Shown: piece by piece, positions 9,377 to 17,411 of the stretch
How the letters are laid out: every line of letters starts with the position of its first letter
Position numbering within the stretch: position 1 is the first letter of the stretch
Program-made: the position numbers and the translations under genes
IMG/VR virus record: IMGVR_UViG_3300020055_000205
Span: 1 to 20,483 of that record
Length of the DNA: 20,483 nt
Strand: one strand, 5' to 3'
Source of the DNA: a virus
Notes under the pieces: model-generated
Databases searched by the model: none
The model's input: the letters and a program-made list of their open reading frames with translations, nothing else
Told to the model about the DNA's origin: nothing

Positions 9377-9817
9377 TTAACTTTCGTATAAATCTTTTTT
9401 AGCTTTATATTCATAACCTGCACTAGTTATACTTGCCCATCCACCAAATTGTTCTTTACGTCTTTGAGATGCAGCTATATCTTGTGCATAACCAATATCA
9501 CCAACTTTAGTTCCAACATTTAATCTTATTGTAGCAAGATCTTTTTCAAATGTTTTTGTTACATCTTTTTGTATATTTAAAAATGATCTACTATCCATTG
9601 AAAAACCAGAACCTGCTTGTGTTGCTTTATTAGCAGCAATTGTTGCTAAATAAGTTTCACGTCTTTCATCAGCTTCTTGTCTAGCAATATCTTCAGCAGC
9701 TTTCTTTTGAGCTTCATATCTTTGAGCTTCTATCTTAGCTTGTTTTTTAGATTCTTTAATGTCGTAAACTGTTTTAGCAGCAGTTACTACAAACATAGTT
9801 ACTGGATCAGCACTCAT
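9377..9817 (-). CDS. internal virion protein, T7 gp14-like
   Basis: A 146-aa protein between tail tubular protein B and the giant core proteins, exactly where T7-like phages carry gp14. The N-terminus has a short apolar stretch (PVTMFVVTAAKTVYDI). A long Ala/Lys/Glu/Gln-rich helix (about residues 22-55) follows, then a GSGFSMDSRSF turn and a second helical part. This matches small internal virion proteins that begin with a hydrophobic segment followed by a coiled coil and a conserved G-x-x-x-x-S-x-S turn. In T7, gp14 forms the outer-membrane channel for DNA ejection. The start overlaps the upstream stop as ATGA, and a strong GGAGGT lies 9 bases before it inside the upstream gene, so it can be translated independently at high rate. 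Confidence 0.85.
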   Translation of the reverse strand: MSADPVTMFVVTAAKTVYDIKESKKQAKIEAQRYEAQKKAAEDIARQEADERRETYLATIAANKATQAGSGFSMDSRSFLNIQKDVTKTFEKDLATIRLNVGTKVGDIGYAQDIAASQRRKEQFGGWASITSAGYEYKAKKDLYES

Positions 9818-12027
9818 GCAAAAACTACCTCCACTGACATTCCCAAGATTTTAATTGGTAAAGGATCATCTTGGCTTAAAGTTACTGTTGGACTTTTACT
9901 ATATCCTAAAAAGAAAAATTCTTTTTTATCTGTTACTGGTGTTAGGTCAGAGCCACCTTGAAAATTAACTTGTTGAATAACTAAAGCTTTAGAGGTGCTG
10001 TCTGCTGCTTTAATTGTCATATCAAGGGTAGTGTTAAGATCCACGATGGCTCTTGAGATTCTTCTTGGTAGACCAGTTAATGGCCCTTCTGGTAATTCTT
10101 TATCTATTGGCATAGTTTCAATTATTGGAATATAGTTAAAACCAACTTTAAGTCCAGTAGCTTTTGGTGCATTTGTCAAAGTTATTTGATCTGTACCAGA
10201 TACTGTAAATGATCCAATTGAACTATTACCATCAATAATATTAACAGATTCATTTGTATATATACCATTAACATCATGTAAAAAACCTGTTGTAAAAGTA
10301 ACTACTGCATTATCTGCTGGAGTTGCTGCTAAATTTTTATCAAGTGTTAAAGAATATTCTCCACTACCATTATTAACTAGTGATTGAATAGTATATTCTG
10401 TTGCATTACCAGCAATTGTAAAAGATTCATTTACTACAGGATCTGAAGTTAATCCATCAACTACTAAAACATTACCAGATTGAGATCCACCATCAACAAG
10501 AGGTGTTCCTCTTTGATTTAATGTTGTAGTTGTTTGGCAATCTAATGTTTCTGTATCATCATCTGCAAATTTTTCTAATGTATATACAGTAGAGCTATTT
10601 AAAGATCTTTTGCAAATTACTACTAAATTTTCATTTAAAGATGCAATAGATTGAAAAAAATCATTTTCTCTTGTAGACCATAATCCCCAACCTGCAATCT
10701 TTTCATCTCTTACAGAATGAAATAAAGCAAGTTTGCCATTATGTGTAGATCCACTATTTAAAAAAAATGCATATTGTTCTGGTCTAGTAAAGTTACCTTT
10801 CATAATTGCAATTTCTTTTGGTGAGTCAATTAAATGTTGAGCAAGAATTGATACAGCAGTAGATTTATATCCATCTTCTAAATCAGAATAAACAAACTCT
10901 CTAACAGCTTTACCATTTTTTTGAACAAAACCTGTAGCTTGGTCAAACATATGTGGTGCTGTTCTAGATATACCATAAGGTGTTTGTCTTAATATACTTA
11001 TGTTAGAAGGTGTAATAGTATTGTCAGTAGAATCTGGAATATAATATTCTCCACCATCAGTAAAAACTTGTAGGTCTTTACCAGATAGCATATGTCTTAT
11101 TTCGTTTACTGAATCACCTGTAATATCAGAGTCGAGAGCTTCCGAATCTAATCCAGTACCTAAACTAAAATTAAAATAATCTCCAATATGAGATGCAAGT
11201 ATACCTGCAGGTCTTGATTTTAAACCAGCTAACCATAATCTATTATGGTGAAAAGTTACTGCTTGTGGAAATCCACGTTTAGTAGATACTGTTTGTTCTT
11301 TCCATTCAAGATGAGGGCCAGTTGTAACCATGTCTTCAATAATTGTAATAGTAACTTGTGTTCCAGAAGTAAATCCTGTAATTTTACCTTGTTTACCATT
11401 TATTAAAATATAATCACCAACTTGATTACTTGTAAATGTACTACTACTTGCAGTAACAGTTCTACCTGTTCCTGTTGCATGAGAAGATAAAGTTACATCA
11501 ATAAGTCTATCTGCATATCTATAAAATGGTTGTAAACTTTTATTTACACCACTAACACTTACACTTGTATCTATATCAAATGTAAATTGTCTAATAATAA
11601 ATGATGTTGCAGATTCTCTAAATATTTCTCTTATTTCATTATCTCTATGGGTTATAAAAATAGTATCACCAAATTGTGCAAAGTTTAATTCAAACAATTG
11701 AGCTGTAGTCCAATTTGCATTAGTTGTATAATTGCTTGTTAATGCTGTACCACTTATATTGTAAACATCCATTCTTTGATTTGATAAAACAATAATAGCT
11801 ATTTCATCATCAGAAAAAACAAATGGAATAATTCTAGATTCTGCAGGTAGTGTTGCAAGATAAGAAGTACCTGGTCTTCTCATTAAACCACCTTCAGCTA
11901 ATAATGCAAAGTTTCTACATTGTTTAGCACCTTGAAAATAAGATGGTACATCAGTTCTTGTTGCTAATAATGGATTAAGCTCACCAGACGAAAAGTTCGT
12001 TATAACAGTTTTTAATGTTCTTCCCAT
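9814..12027 (-). CDS. tail tubular protein B (gp12-like nozzle)
   Basis: A 737-aa protein following tail tubular protein A. It opens with MGRTLKTVITNFSSGELNPL and continues with QCRNFALLAEGGLMRRPGTSYL, the hallmark N-terminus of phage tail tubular protein B / stabilisation proteins, which use a G-E-x-x-P...R-P-G-T pattern. Other typical stretches are VTFHHNRLWLAGLKSRP, IRHMLSGKDLQVFTDGGEYYI and, near the end, GPLTGLPRRISRAIVDLN. In T7, gp12 forms the six-fold nozzle at the tail tip, to which fibres bind. The protein is beta-rich with no membrane segment. The start forms TAATG with the stop of gp11-like, and the stop overlaps the gp14-like start (ATGA), so the three tail proteins are translationally linked. 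Confidence 0.92.
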   Translation of the reverse strand: MGRTLKTVITNFSSGELNPLLATRTDVPSYFQGAKQCRNFALLAEGGLMRRPGTSYLATLPAESRIIPFVFSDDEIAIIVLSNQRMDVYNISGTALTSNYTTNANWTTAQLFELNFAQFGDTIFITHRDNEIREIFRESATSFIIRQFTFDIDTSVSVSGVNKSLQPFYRYADRLIDVTLSSHATGTGRTVTASSSTFTSNQVGDYILINGKQGKITGFTSGTQVTITIIEDMVTTGPHLEWKEQTVSTKRGFPQAVTFHHNRLWLAGLKSRPAGILASHIGDYFNFSLGTGLDSEALDSDITGDSVNEIRHMLSGKDLQVFTDGGEYYIPDSTDNTITPSNISILRQTPYGISRTAPHMFDQATGFVQKNGKAVREFVYSDLEDGYKSTAVSILAQHLIDSPKEIAIMKGNFTRPEQYAFFLNSGSTHNGKLALFHSVRDEKIAGWGLWSTRENDFFQSIASLNENLVVICKRSLNSSTVYTLEKFADDDTETLDCQTTTTLNQRGTPLVDGGSQSGNVLVVDGLTSDPVVNESFTIAGNATEYTIQSLVNNGSGEYSLTLDKNLAATPADNAVVTFTTGFLHDVNGIYTNESVNIIDGNSSIGSFTVSGTDQITLTNAPKATGLKVGFNYIPIIETMPIDKELPEGPLTGLPRRISRAIVDLNTTLDMTIKAADSTSKALVIQQVNFQGGSDLTPVTDKKEFFFLGYSKSPTVTLSQDDPLPIKILGMSVEVVFA

Positions 12028-12626
12028 TATACATCCGTTCTAGTAGATCTTCTAAGATTAATAAATCTATTAGAATCTAAGACTTTAGTAGTTGTTTCTT
12101 GTGCATCAATATTTTTAGCAACTAAAAATTGTCTTTCAGCTAATTCTTTAAATTGTCTAATCATAGCAGAATCTCTAGCAACAGAACCTGCAAATATAGA
12201 TGCTAATTCGTATTCTAATGCAAGAACAAAATGTGGTGGAAAGTATGCTTCGTCTACTCTGTAAATATAATCCATAATTAATGTACTATTAGAACCATAT
12301 CCATTTACATAAATATAATCTTTGTATCTTGAATATGGAATTATAATATCATTAACTGTTATTGTATTAATTTGTAAAACTTCTGGGTCTGTTGGTATTT
12401 GATAACCATAATCATATCTTCCAGTAGGAGCTGCTGCTAATAATGAAAGTGTTTGTTGCGTTGTAGAAAATCTCCATCTACATCTTGTAAGAGCAGCTTT
12501 AGTAATATCTTCGTATATGTTACTGGCAACTAATGCTTCTGTGCTTCCATCAGAAAAAGATGTAATAGGTTGCGCACCTATCATTACCAAAGCTCTTGCA
12601 CATATATCTATATTTGTTGTTGCCAT
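12027..12626 (-). CDS. tail tubular protein A (gp11-like adaptor)
   Basis: A 199-aa protein with the usual T7 gp11 size and signature: ICARALVMIGAQPITSFSDGST at the start, then a helix with CRWRFSTTQQTL, the strand pair YGYQIPTDPEVLQI, and helical EYELASIFAGSVARDS near the C-terminus. gp11 forms the dodecameric ring joining portal and nozzle. It directly precedes the gp12-like gene with a TAATG overlap. Oddly, the ATG sits only 6 bases after the T-tract of a strong terminator hairpin and shows no Shine-Dalgarno sequence, so expression should depend on readthrough and perhaps a weak or unusual initiation site. No in-frame upstream start is possible through the hairpin without disrupting it. 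Confidence 0.92.
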   Translation of the reverse strand: MATTNIDICARALVMIGAQPITSFSDGSTEALVASNIYEDITKAALTRCRWRFSTTQQTLSLLAAAPTGRYDYGYQIPTDPEVLQINTITVNDIIIPYSRYKDYIYVNGYGSNSTLIMDYIYRVDEAYFPPHFVLALEYELASIFAGSVARDSAMIRQFKELAERQFLVAKNIDAQETTTKVLDSNRFINLRRSTRTDV

Positions 12627-12632
12627 AATAAT

Positions 12633-12666
12633 AAAAAAATGACTTGGGGGATTTCTCCCCCAAATC
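12633..12666 (-). terminator. intrinsic terminator after capsid and decoration genes
   Basis: Read on the minus strand, an 11-bp stem (5' arm GATTTGGGGGA at 12666-12656, 3' arm TCCCCCAAGTC at 12651-12641, with one G-U pair) closes a GAAA tetraloop. It is followed by one A and then seven Ts (12639-12633). This is a textbook rho-independent terminator. It is placed after the MCP and 83-aa genes and before the tail genes. It probably limits transcription into the tail block so that head proteins accumulate in excess. Confidence 0.92.
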
Positions 12667-12667
12667 G

Positions 12668-12686
12668 AATTAGCCTTATGCTAATT
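12668..12686 (-). other. second hairpin spanning the stop codon of the 83-aa gene
   Basis: A perfect 7-bp inverted repeat (AATTAGC / GCTAATT, 5-base loop ATAAG on the minus strand) lies one base upstream of the terminator stem. It contains the TAA stop of the 83-aa gene in its loop region. It is A/T-rich and lacks its own T-tract. It may stack on the terminator and shield the 3' end of the capsid mRNA from exonucleases, but it could be fortuitous. Confidence 0.5.
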
Positions 12687-12927
12687 TTGCAGTTGTTACA
12701 GTAGTTGCACCAGAAGCAGAACTTACTACAAGTAAGTCAGACTCCATAGTACCACCTACACCAGCAGCAACAAGGATCATATCACCTTGTTTAAGCTCAG
12801 CGTAAGCACTGTTAAAGTAACCACTAGCTACTATAGATGAAGTTGCATCTCCGTCAGTGTAAAACCAAAGAGAGTTGCCACCCATCTGAGCTACCTTTTT
12901 GATTGGATTGTCAGTTGCGTATGCCAT
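12676..12927 (-). CDS. probable capsid decoration / head protein (83 aa)
   Basis: An 83-aa protein directly downstream of the major capsid gene, with its own strong AAGGAG ribosome site 8 bases before the ATG. It is rich in Ala, Gly, Ser and Val, weakly charged and beta-type: MAYATDNPIKKV, SLWFYTDGDATSSIVASGYF, LKQGDMILVAAG, then SASGATTVTTAKL. Small proteins of this shape after the MCP in marine phages are usually annotated as head fibre or decoration proteins. The YFNSAYAELKQGDMILV stretch is a turn-strand pattern I have seen in that group. It shares the high-expression segment ending at the terminator, which fits a product made in capsid-like amounts. The exact role is inferred from position. 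Confidence 0.8.
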   Translation of the reverse strand: MAYATDNPIKKVAQMGGNSLWFYTDGDATSSIVASGYFNSAYAELKQGDMILVAAGVGGTMESDLLVVSSASGATTVTTAKLA

Positions 12928-12946
12928 ATTATATTCTCCTTAATTA

Positions 12947-13777
12947 TTACTCTGCACACTTCTGTATTCTAATACCATCAGAATCAATTAATACACCACC
13001 TATAGAAAGCATAGATGTAATTAAGTGTGATACTTTTTCTGGTATATAGTTTACTTCAGTTTTAACGTCAGAACCAATTCCCATACCAATTGATGATTTG
13101 TGGAAAGCTACAGTATGTCTATCAGTTGAACCAGAAGTTTCTAGTCCACTGTGTACAAACCATAAGAATCCTAACCATCTCTTAGCAGTCATACCACCAG
13201 CATAAGGAAGTTCACCTTCTCCTACATACTCGACTCTTGAGAATTGATCTAGGTTGATTAGGTCAGACCATTGTTTAGGCCCAACTACCCAGTATCTTTG
13301 TTGGTCATCTGGTACGTCATTAGTATTGAAAAGTTCCATCATAGCTTGAGCTTTTCCTAGGTTCATTCCAGTACCTGTACCTGATGAGTTATTAGCAAGT
13401 GCTGTTGCATTTTCCATTACAGAAGTAATAACGCTGTCAGTTTTTCTACCTAAAGCGTATGCTGCTGAATTTGCAACTACTTGTCTTTCGTCAATGTTTA
13501 CCTTTAACTCGTCTAACTTGTCAACGTAATCTGCTGCATAGTAATCAGTTAAAGTTGCTGACACATTGCTGTGAGCTAGATCCATTGCAACTACTTCAGC
13601 ATGTCTTGCTTTAGTGTTTGCAGAACCTTTTGCAACTTTCTGAAACTTAACAGTATTACCATTAACACCGTTCACAGTTCTTGTTAGGTTCTTTAATTTA
13701 GAACCCATTCTTTGATAAGCCATGTGAACTTCAGCTTCGAATTGAGTTATAAAGGCATTTGTTATTGATGTTGCCAT
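12947..13777 (-). CDS. major capsid protein
   Basis: A 276-aa protein in the centre of the head block, after scaffold. The N-terminus MATSITNAFITQFEAEVHMAYQ, the glycine-rich loop TVNGVNGNTVKFQKV, the helix with DKLDELKVNIDERQVVANSAAYALGRKTD and the later IPEKVSHLITSMLSIGGVLID are typical of short HK97-fold capsid proteins of podoviruses whose coats are annotated as phage capsid protein. In context it forms the icosahedral shell around the scaffold and portal. It has a strong GAGGA site 6 bases before the ATG and the longest untranslated leader in the window (about 144 bases), both expected for the most abundant virion protein. Codon choice looks less A/T-extreme than in the core genes. An alternative assignment is unlikely given size, order and motifs. 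Confidence 0.92.
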   Translation of the reverse strand: MATSITNAFITQFEAEVHMAYQRMGSKLKNLTRTVNGVNGNTVKFQKVAKGSANTKARHAEVVAMDLAHSNVSATLTDYYAADYVDKLDELKVNIDERQVVANSAAYALGRKTDSVITSVMENATALANNSSGTGTGMNLGKAQAMMELFNTNDVPDDQQRYWVVGPKQWSDLINLDQFSRVEYVGEGELPYAGGMTAKRWLGFLWFVHSGLETSGSTDRHTVAFHKSSIGMGIGSDVKTEVNYIPEKVSHLITSMLSIGGVLIDSDGIRIQKCAE

Positions 13778-13921
13778 TTATTTTCCTCGTTGTTAAGTTA
13801 TTATTATTTACCGATTATCTTTCTAATGCAGAGGATTGTTATCCAAGAAGGGCAATCATTGTACATTCTAAAGGTCTTGATTAAGCAATATTGTATAATA
13901 GATATTGTTGACAACGCACAA
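13778..13921 (-). promoter_or_regulatory. 144-base leader of the capsid gene, possible promoter
   Basis: This is the only sizeable non-coding gap in the window and it precedes the MCP. On the minus strand it starts with an A/T-rich stretch containing TTGTGC, then about 18 bases, then TATACA, a weak sigma-70-like pair. A small inverted repeat CAATAT...ATATTG (near 13879-13900) overlaps that stretch, and a GGAT-AACA-ATCC mini-hairpin lies further down. A 20-codon open frame (13804-13866) also fits inside. A capsid-specific promoter would make sense with the terminator at 12,633, but no element is strong. Confidence 0.3.
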
Positions 13922-14191
13922 TTATATCCATTTTTTAGGAATAGTAATTACTTCTCCAAACTCTATTGTTCCATCTTTATCTTCAGAATATGTGCCAAAT
14001 AATGTTATAAAATCTTTTGTATCTTTGTATATCCAAAATTCACCAGTTTTACAAACTGCTGGTACTGCAGCATCCATTTGTGCTACAGATAACCAACCAG
14101 TTTGCGAAACACAGTCTAGCCATTTTATTGGCTTTTTAAGTTTCTTAAAATTAAACTTATGTTTTTTCTTGTCCTTTGTATGCCTTCTCAT
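13922..14191 (-). CDS. conserved small phage protein, unknown role (89 aa)
   Basis: An 89-aa protein between scaffold and MCP. The first 22 residues are very basic (RRHTKDKKKHKF, KKLKK) and overlap the scaffold gene by 35 bases. The core, from residue 24, is WLDCVSQTGWLS, then a predicted strand GEFWIYKDTKDF, then IPKKWI at the end. I recognise this W-x-D...(T)GW...(G)xxxxx...IP-x-x-WI pattern from small phage proteins with no known function. The ATG at 14191 has no good ribosome site, so reinitiation after scaffold or a non-ATG start closer to the core is possible. Its place in the head block suggests a head-assembly accessory, but small proteins of this type occur in many phage contexts. 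Confidence 0.75.
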   Translation of the reverse strand: MRRHTKDKKKHKFNFKKLKKPIKWLDCVSQTGWLSVAQMDAAVPAVCKTGEFWIYKDTKDFITLFGTYSEDKDGTIEFGEVITIPKKWI

Positions 14192-14909
14192 ATAATTCTG
14201 TTACTCGTTTTACATAAGCAGGATCACGTCTACTAGAATCCCAATATCTAGGATCTTTTAACATAGATTTTAAATCATCTATATCAGCAGAAACATCTAC
14301 CTGTGTTTGAGTTGTAGGCATATTGCTATCTTTTGTAAGTTTCATTACTTCTTCCAAAGCTTTTACTCCTTCAGCAGTTGCAGCAAAACCTGATATAGCA
14401 TTATAAGCTTCTGGGCTTAAATGTTTTTTAGACCACAGTTCTGCAGCTTCTACTCTTTCTCTACCTGCATCTCCTAGTTTTTGTATTTCAAGATCAGTAT
14501 TAGGAAGATTAGCAATAGCATTATCTACAAATACTTTTACACCTTCATCATATTGTTCTTGAGATAGACCTGCATTTTTTGCAGTTTGATTCCACCATTG
14601 TACTATAGGCATGTCATTACTAATATCTAAACTAACATTGCCATCTAGTTCTGGAACATTTAATTTATATTCCTCTGGTACACTTTGTAGTTTTTCATTT
14701 TCAATATCTGTTCTAATTTGTTTAGTCAGATCTTCTGTTCTAGAACCTAATTTAGATTCTAGAGAGTTATATGATGAAGCTAAGTTTTCTATATTAACTT
14801 CACCTTTTTCAGCATTCCAAAATTTTTCTTGTACATATTCTGGTCTAGAAGTCGTTTCTGAAGATTGCTCTGTAGCGACTGGTGCTGAATTAGCATTATC
14901 ATCTGCCAT
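14157..14909 (-). CDS. capsid scaffolding protein
   Basis: A 250-aa acidic, helical protein just upstream of the capsid region, which is where podoviruses encode scaffold (T7 gp9-like). The N-terminal 25 residues are disordered and acidic (MADDNANSAPVATEQSSETT). Residues 26-60 carry the PEYVQEKFWNAEKGEVNIENLA stretch, a signature of phage scaffold/capsid assembly proteins (P-x-x-(V/L)-x-x-K-(F/Y)-W). PEEYKLNVPEL follows near residue 78. A Gln/Glu-rich helical middle leads to a C-terminal basic helix (AYVKRVTELYEKAYKGQ) that would contact the coat. A strong AAGGAG site lies 6 bases before the ATG, as expected for a protein used in hundreds of copies. It overlaps the upstream Bbp19-like gene by 11 bases. 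Confidence 0.9.
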   Translation of the reverse strand: MADDNANSAPVATEQSSETTSRPEYVQEKFWNAEKGEVNIENLASSYNSLESKLGSRTEDLTKQIRTDIENEKLQSVPEEYKLNVPELDGNVSLDISNDMPIVQWWNQTAKNAGLSQEQYDEGVKVFVDNAIANLPNTDLEIQKLGDAGRERVEAAELWSKKHLSPEAYNAISGFAATAEGVKALEEVMKLTKDSNMPTTQTQVDVSADIDDLKSMLKDPRYWDSSRRDPAYVKRVTELYEKAYKGQEKT

Positions 14910-15180
14910 CTTGTTCTCCTTTTGTTATACGAGTTTTAATTATGCCCACAAGGAATCGCATACCTTCCAAGTGAAACAATCTGTTGCTATCTATATTTGG
15001 CCCAGCAACAGCTTCTATTGTTATAGATTGCAAATAGTTTAAAACCTTTTTGCCTTCATCTCCTTTAAAGACATTAGCAAAATTTTTATTTAAGATCTGT
15101 TCTTCTTCTGCAGATCTTACATAACCGTCTATACTATTTGTTATTTTGGGCTTCTCTTTCTCTAGATCTTTCCAAGCCAT
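14899..15180 (-). CDS. Bbp19-like head-module protein
   Basis: A 93-aa protein between portal and scaffold. I place the start at the ATG at 15180, one base after the portal stop, because a GGAG lies 6 bases before it; a longer frame opening at 15204 would run into the portal gene and has no better site. The pattern NFANVFKGDEGKKVLNYLQS ... HLEGMRFLVGIIKTRI matches the family called Bbp19 in Bordetella phage BPP-1 (N-F-x-x-x-F-x-x-x-x-G-x-x-V-L ... x-x-x-G-x-R-x-L-(V)-x-x-I). It is small and helical. The role is not established. It travels with portal and scaffold, so a part in procapsid assembly is likely. Confidence 0.8.
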   Translation of the reverse strand: MAWKDLEKEKPKITNSIDGYVRSAEEEQILNKNFANVFKGDEGKKVLNYLQSITIEAVAGPNIDSNRLFHLEGMRFLVGIIKTRITKGEQDGR

Positions 15181-15181
15181 A

Positions 15182-16738
15182 TTACGCTCCTGGTGGAGCT
15201 TCACCTCCTTCTGGTGTTGATTGCATTTGTTGTAAACGCTGTACTAGCTCTTGTTGTTCTTCTTCATTTCTAATTAATCTTTCTGGAAGATTCATTTTTT
15301 CAGCTAGATATTTTGCAGTTGTGTTTTGGTCTACAATTAGATTAACCATTTGTGGCCCAAATGTAGCTCCAATAATTTCATTAAATCTAGTTACATCTGC
15401 AACATCTTGTAAATGTTGAGCTTGTGCTAGAGGTGAACGTGGAGCTATCTTAACTTCCCTACCGTTTACTTTAGGGATGTCTATTCTACCTTGTTTAGAT
15501 AAAATTCTAATTATTCTTTTTAACAATGGAGTTATTAATTCAGATTGAAGTCTACCAAAAGAAGATCCTATTTGTCTTGATAGATCTGCCATTCTTTCAG
15601 AAACTTCGGTAGCTGTCATGGGTGTACCTTCTGGTCTACCAAGAGCTTCCATGTATAATGCTTTTTTAATATTTGTTCTCATATCATTTAAAACTAATTG
15701 AGCTACATCAAAGTTAGATGCAGAAGGTATAGGACTTAATCCTCTAGAACCTGGAGCTACAGGTATTAAAGATCCAGGTACTAATGATATATTGTCTGGA
15801 TTAATTACACCATCATCTTCGTAAGTATATACACCAGATACTGACATCTGTGCATTTTGTAATATTAATTCTATTGTAAGATTACAAGTTTTAATTGCTG
15901 CCATTGCATTAAATACTGGCCCTCTACCATATACTTCGCCTGATGCCTTATTCCATCTAAATACTAAATAAGGATTAGAACCTTCGCCTTCAAATATTTC
16001 TTCATATAAAATATGTTTTGGACTATCCATAACAATACACATTTTATGTTTTTCTACATTTTCTTCATATATTTTATAAACTACTTCTATAATTTTAACT
16101 TTCTTTTTATTTTTTAAAGGATCAAAATTTTCTGGTAGTTTAGCTTTAGGATATAAAATTTTTATTTCGTGTGGTTTACAATATCTAGTTCTGTACACAG
16201 AATCTATTTTACCATCTGGGCCTGTGTTTAAACAAACTCTAGTTAATGGAACTGCTGTAAATTTAATTGGGTTTATTGCATCACCTTCTTCAACAAGCAT
16301 AACTCCTGTACCAATTGCAAGATCCATAAACGATTCATGTATTTCTTGGTTAAAGTTTGATTGTTGTAATAATTGAAAAACGTAATCTGTAATTTTATCT
16401 AACTGTAAATTTATATTTGGTTTTTGTTCTGGTGGTATTTCTGATCCAGCTTGAAAGTCTGCCCATCTAGCAAAGGTAGGAGTTATACCTGCTTGTAGTC
16501 TTGATGCAAATTCTTGTACTCCAACTACTGCAGTTTCATCAAAAATTTTATCAGTTCTTTTTTGACCTGGAGATTCTTCATAAAAAGATTCTCTATTTGG
16601 AAGACAGTATTCATATGCTTCTTCAAACTTATCTTTCCAGTAATCTTTTATAGATTGTGCTTCTTTAAATTTTTTTAAAATTTCAGACGCTTTATCTTCT
16701 GTACCGTAATTAATTTCAGAGTTATCCAAGTAATCCAT
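15182..16738 (-). CDS. portal protein (head-tail connector, T7 gp8-like)
   Basis: A 518-aa protein of normal length for T7-type connectors (about 500-560). Typical stretches: KDYWKDKFEEAYEYCLPNR (31-49), FASRLQAGITPTFARWADF (77-95), the tunnel-proximal VFRWNKASGEVYGRGPVFNAM (259-279), a helix with KTCNLTIELILQNAQ (283-297), the VPGSLIPVAPGS loop (320-331), and MTATEVSERMADLSRQIGSSFGRL (374-397), an almost invariant block of the family. The C-terminal 30 residues are Gln/Glu-rich and end in a Pro/Gly tail. The dodecamer replaces one capsid vertex, docks the terminase and gives passage to DNA. It starts in a TAATG overlap with the gene to its right. Confidence 0.95.
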   Translation of the reverse strand: MDYLDNSEINYGTEDKASEILKKFKEAQSIKDYWKDKFEEAYEYCLPNRESFYEESPGQKRTDKIFDETAVVGVQEFASRLQAGITPTFARWADFQAGSEIPPEQKPNINLQLDKITDYVFQLLQQSNFNQEIHESFMDLAIGTGVMLVEEGDAINPIKFTAVPLTRVCLNTGPDGKIDSVYRTRYCKPHEIKILYPKAKLPENFDPLKNKKKVKIIEVVYKIYEENVEKHKMCIVMDSPKHILYEEIFEGEGSNPYLVFRWNKASGEVYGRGPVFNAMAAIKTCNLTIELILQNAQMSVSGVYTYEDDGVINPDNISLVPGSLIPVAPGSRGLSPIPSASNFDVAQLVLNDMRTNIKKALYMEALGRPEGTPMTATEVSERMADLSRQIGSSFGRLQSELITPLLKRIIRILSKQGRIDIPKVNGREVKIAPRSPLAQAQHLQDVADVTRFNEIIGATFGPQMVNLIVDQNTTAKYLAEKMNLPERLIRNEEEQQELVQRLQQMQSTPEGGEAPPGA

Positions 16739-17397
16739 TAATTATAAAATCCTCTACCACCAGCTCTACCAAACAAAGATCTAGATGATGTTATTGATAA
16801 TCTTTTTTTCTTATAAGCATCAGCTTGTTCTGCTGCAGCTTGATCTGCTTCTGCTTGTGCAGCTTTTTGTTGTGCAACATTTTCAGCTTCTATTTGCTGT
16901 GTTGTCTTAGTTTTAGTTTGCCCACCCTTATCGTTTCCACCCAAAATTACTTGTTTAGTTGTCATTGTACCATCTGCTTTTTTAACTTTAATAGTTTCTC
17001 GTCTATAACCTTGTTGTAAATTACCATAAGCATCAATCTGTCCAGACATTCTACCTTGCATGTATTTATCATAAGCTCTATTTTGTTCTGTTAAAGATAA
17101 AGCTTCAAACTCTGTTTTTGTATATCCAATATTTTGTTTAGCTCTACTAGATGCTAAAACCTTTTCATTAAAAAAAGTTCTTGTTTTAATAGACCCTGCT
17201 TGAAATGGGCCTTTCATTGCTTGTAATGCAGGTGGGCCACCTACAGTTCTATCTATTTTATCAGCACCAGATTTAATAAAATCTTTTTTTTTTCTGTCTT
17301 TTATTTTTTTTTCTGAATAGGTTGTGCCACCAGTTGTAACTGCTTCAGCACCTGATACGTCTGTATCTCTACCTGCTCTACCACCATCACCACTCAT
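16738..17397 (-). CDS. polar, low-complexity virion-module protein (219 aa)
   Basis: I choose the ATG at 17397, because AAAGGA lies 7 bases before it; the longer frame (to 17430) would need a TTG inside the upstream gene. The product begins MSGDGGRAGRDTDVSGAEA, is Gly/Lys/Gln-rich throughout, has a probable Ala/Gln/Glu coiled coil near residues 175-200, and ends SSRSLFGRAGGRGFYN. Small glycine-flanked ends of this sort (R-S-L-(F/L)-G/T-G-x-G-G-x-G) recur in proteins placed beside the portal in many podoviruses. No enzymatic motif is visible. Its place between TerL and portal, and its TAATG overlap with the portal, suggest a head-completion or packaging accessory. Two long A-runs occur in the coding strand (17304-17312 and 17284-17293 on the plus strand as T-runs). 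Confidence 0.8.
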   Translation of the reverse strand: MSGDGGRAGRDTDVSGAEAVTTGGTTYSEKKIKDRKKKDFIKSGADKIDRTVGGPPALQAMKGPFQAGSIKTRTFFNEKVLASSRAKQNIGYTKTEFEALSLTEQNRAYDKYMQGRMSGQIDAYGNLQQGYRRETIKVKKADGTMTTKQVILGGNDKGGQTKTKTTQQIEAENVAQQKAAQAEADQAAAEQADAYKKKRLSITSSRSLFGRAGGRGFYN

Positions 17398-17411
17398 AGA
17401 AAAATCCTTTT

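Noticed and set aside
13860-13920. A plus-strand promoter with a TATAAT box near 13,890
   Set aside because: The only upstream TTGATT is 11 bases away, too close, and no plus-strand gene follows.
14899-15204. A longer start (15204) for the Bbp19-like protein
   Set aside because: It overlaps the portal end; the ATG at 15180 has a GGAG 6 bases upstream and matches the family start better.
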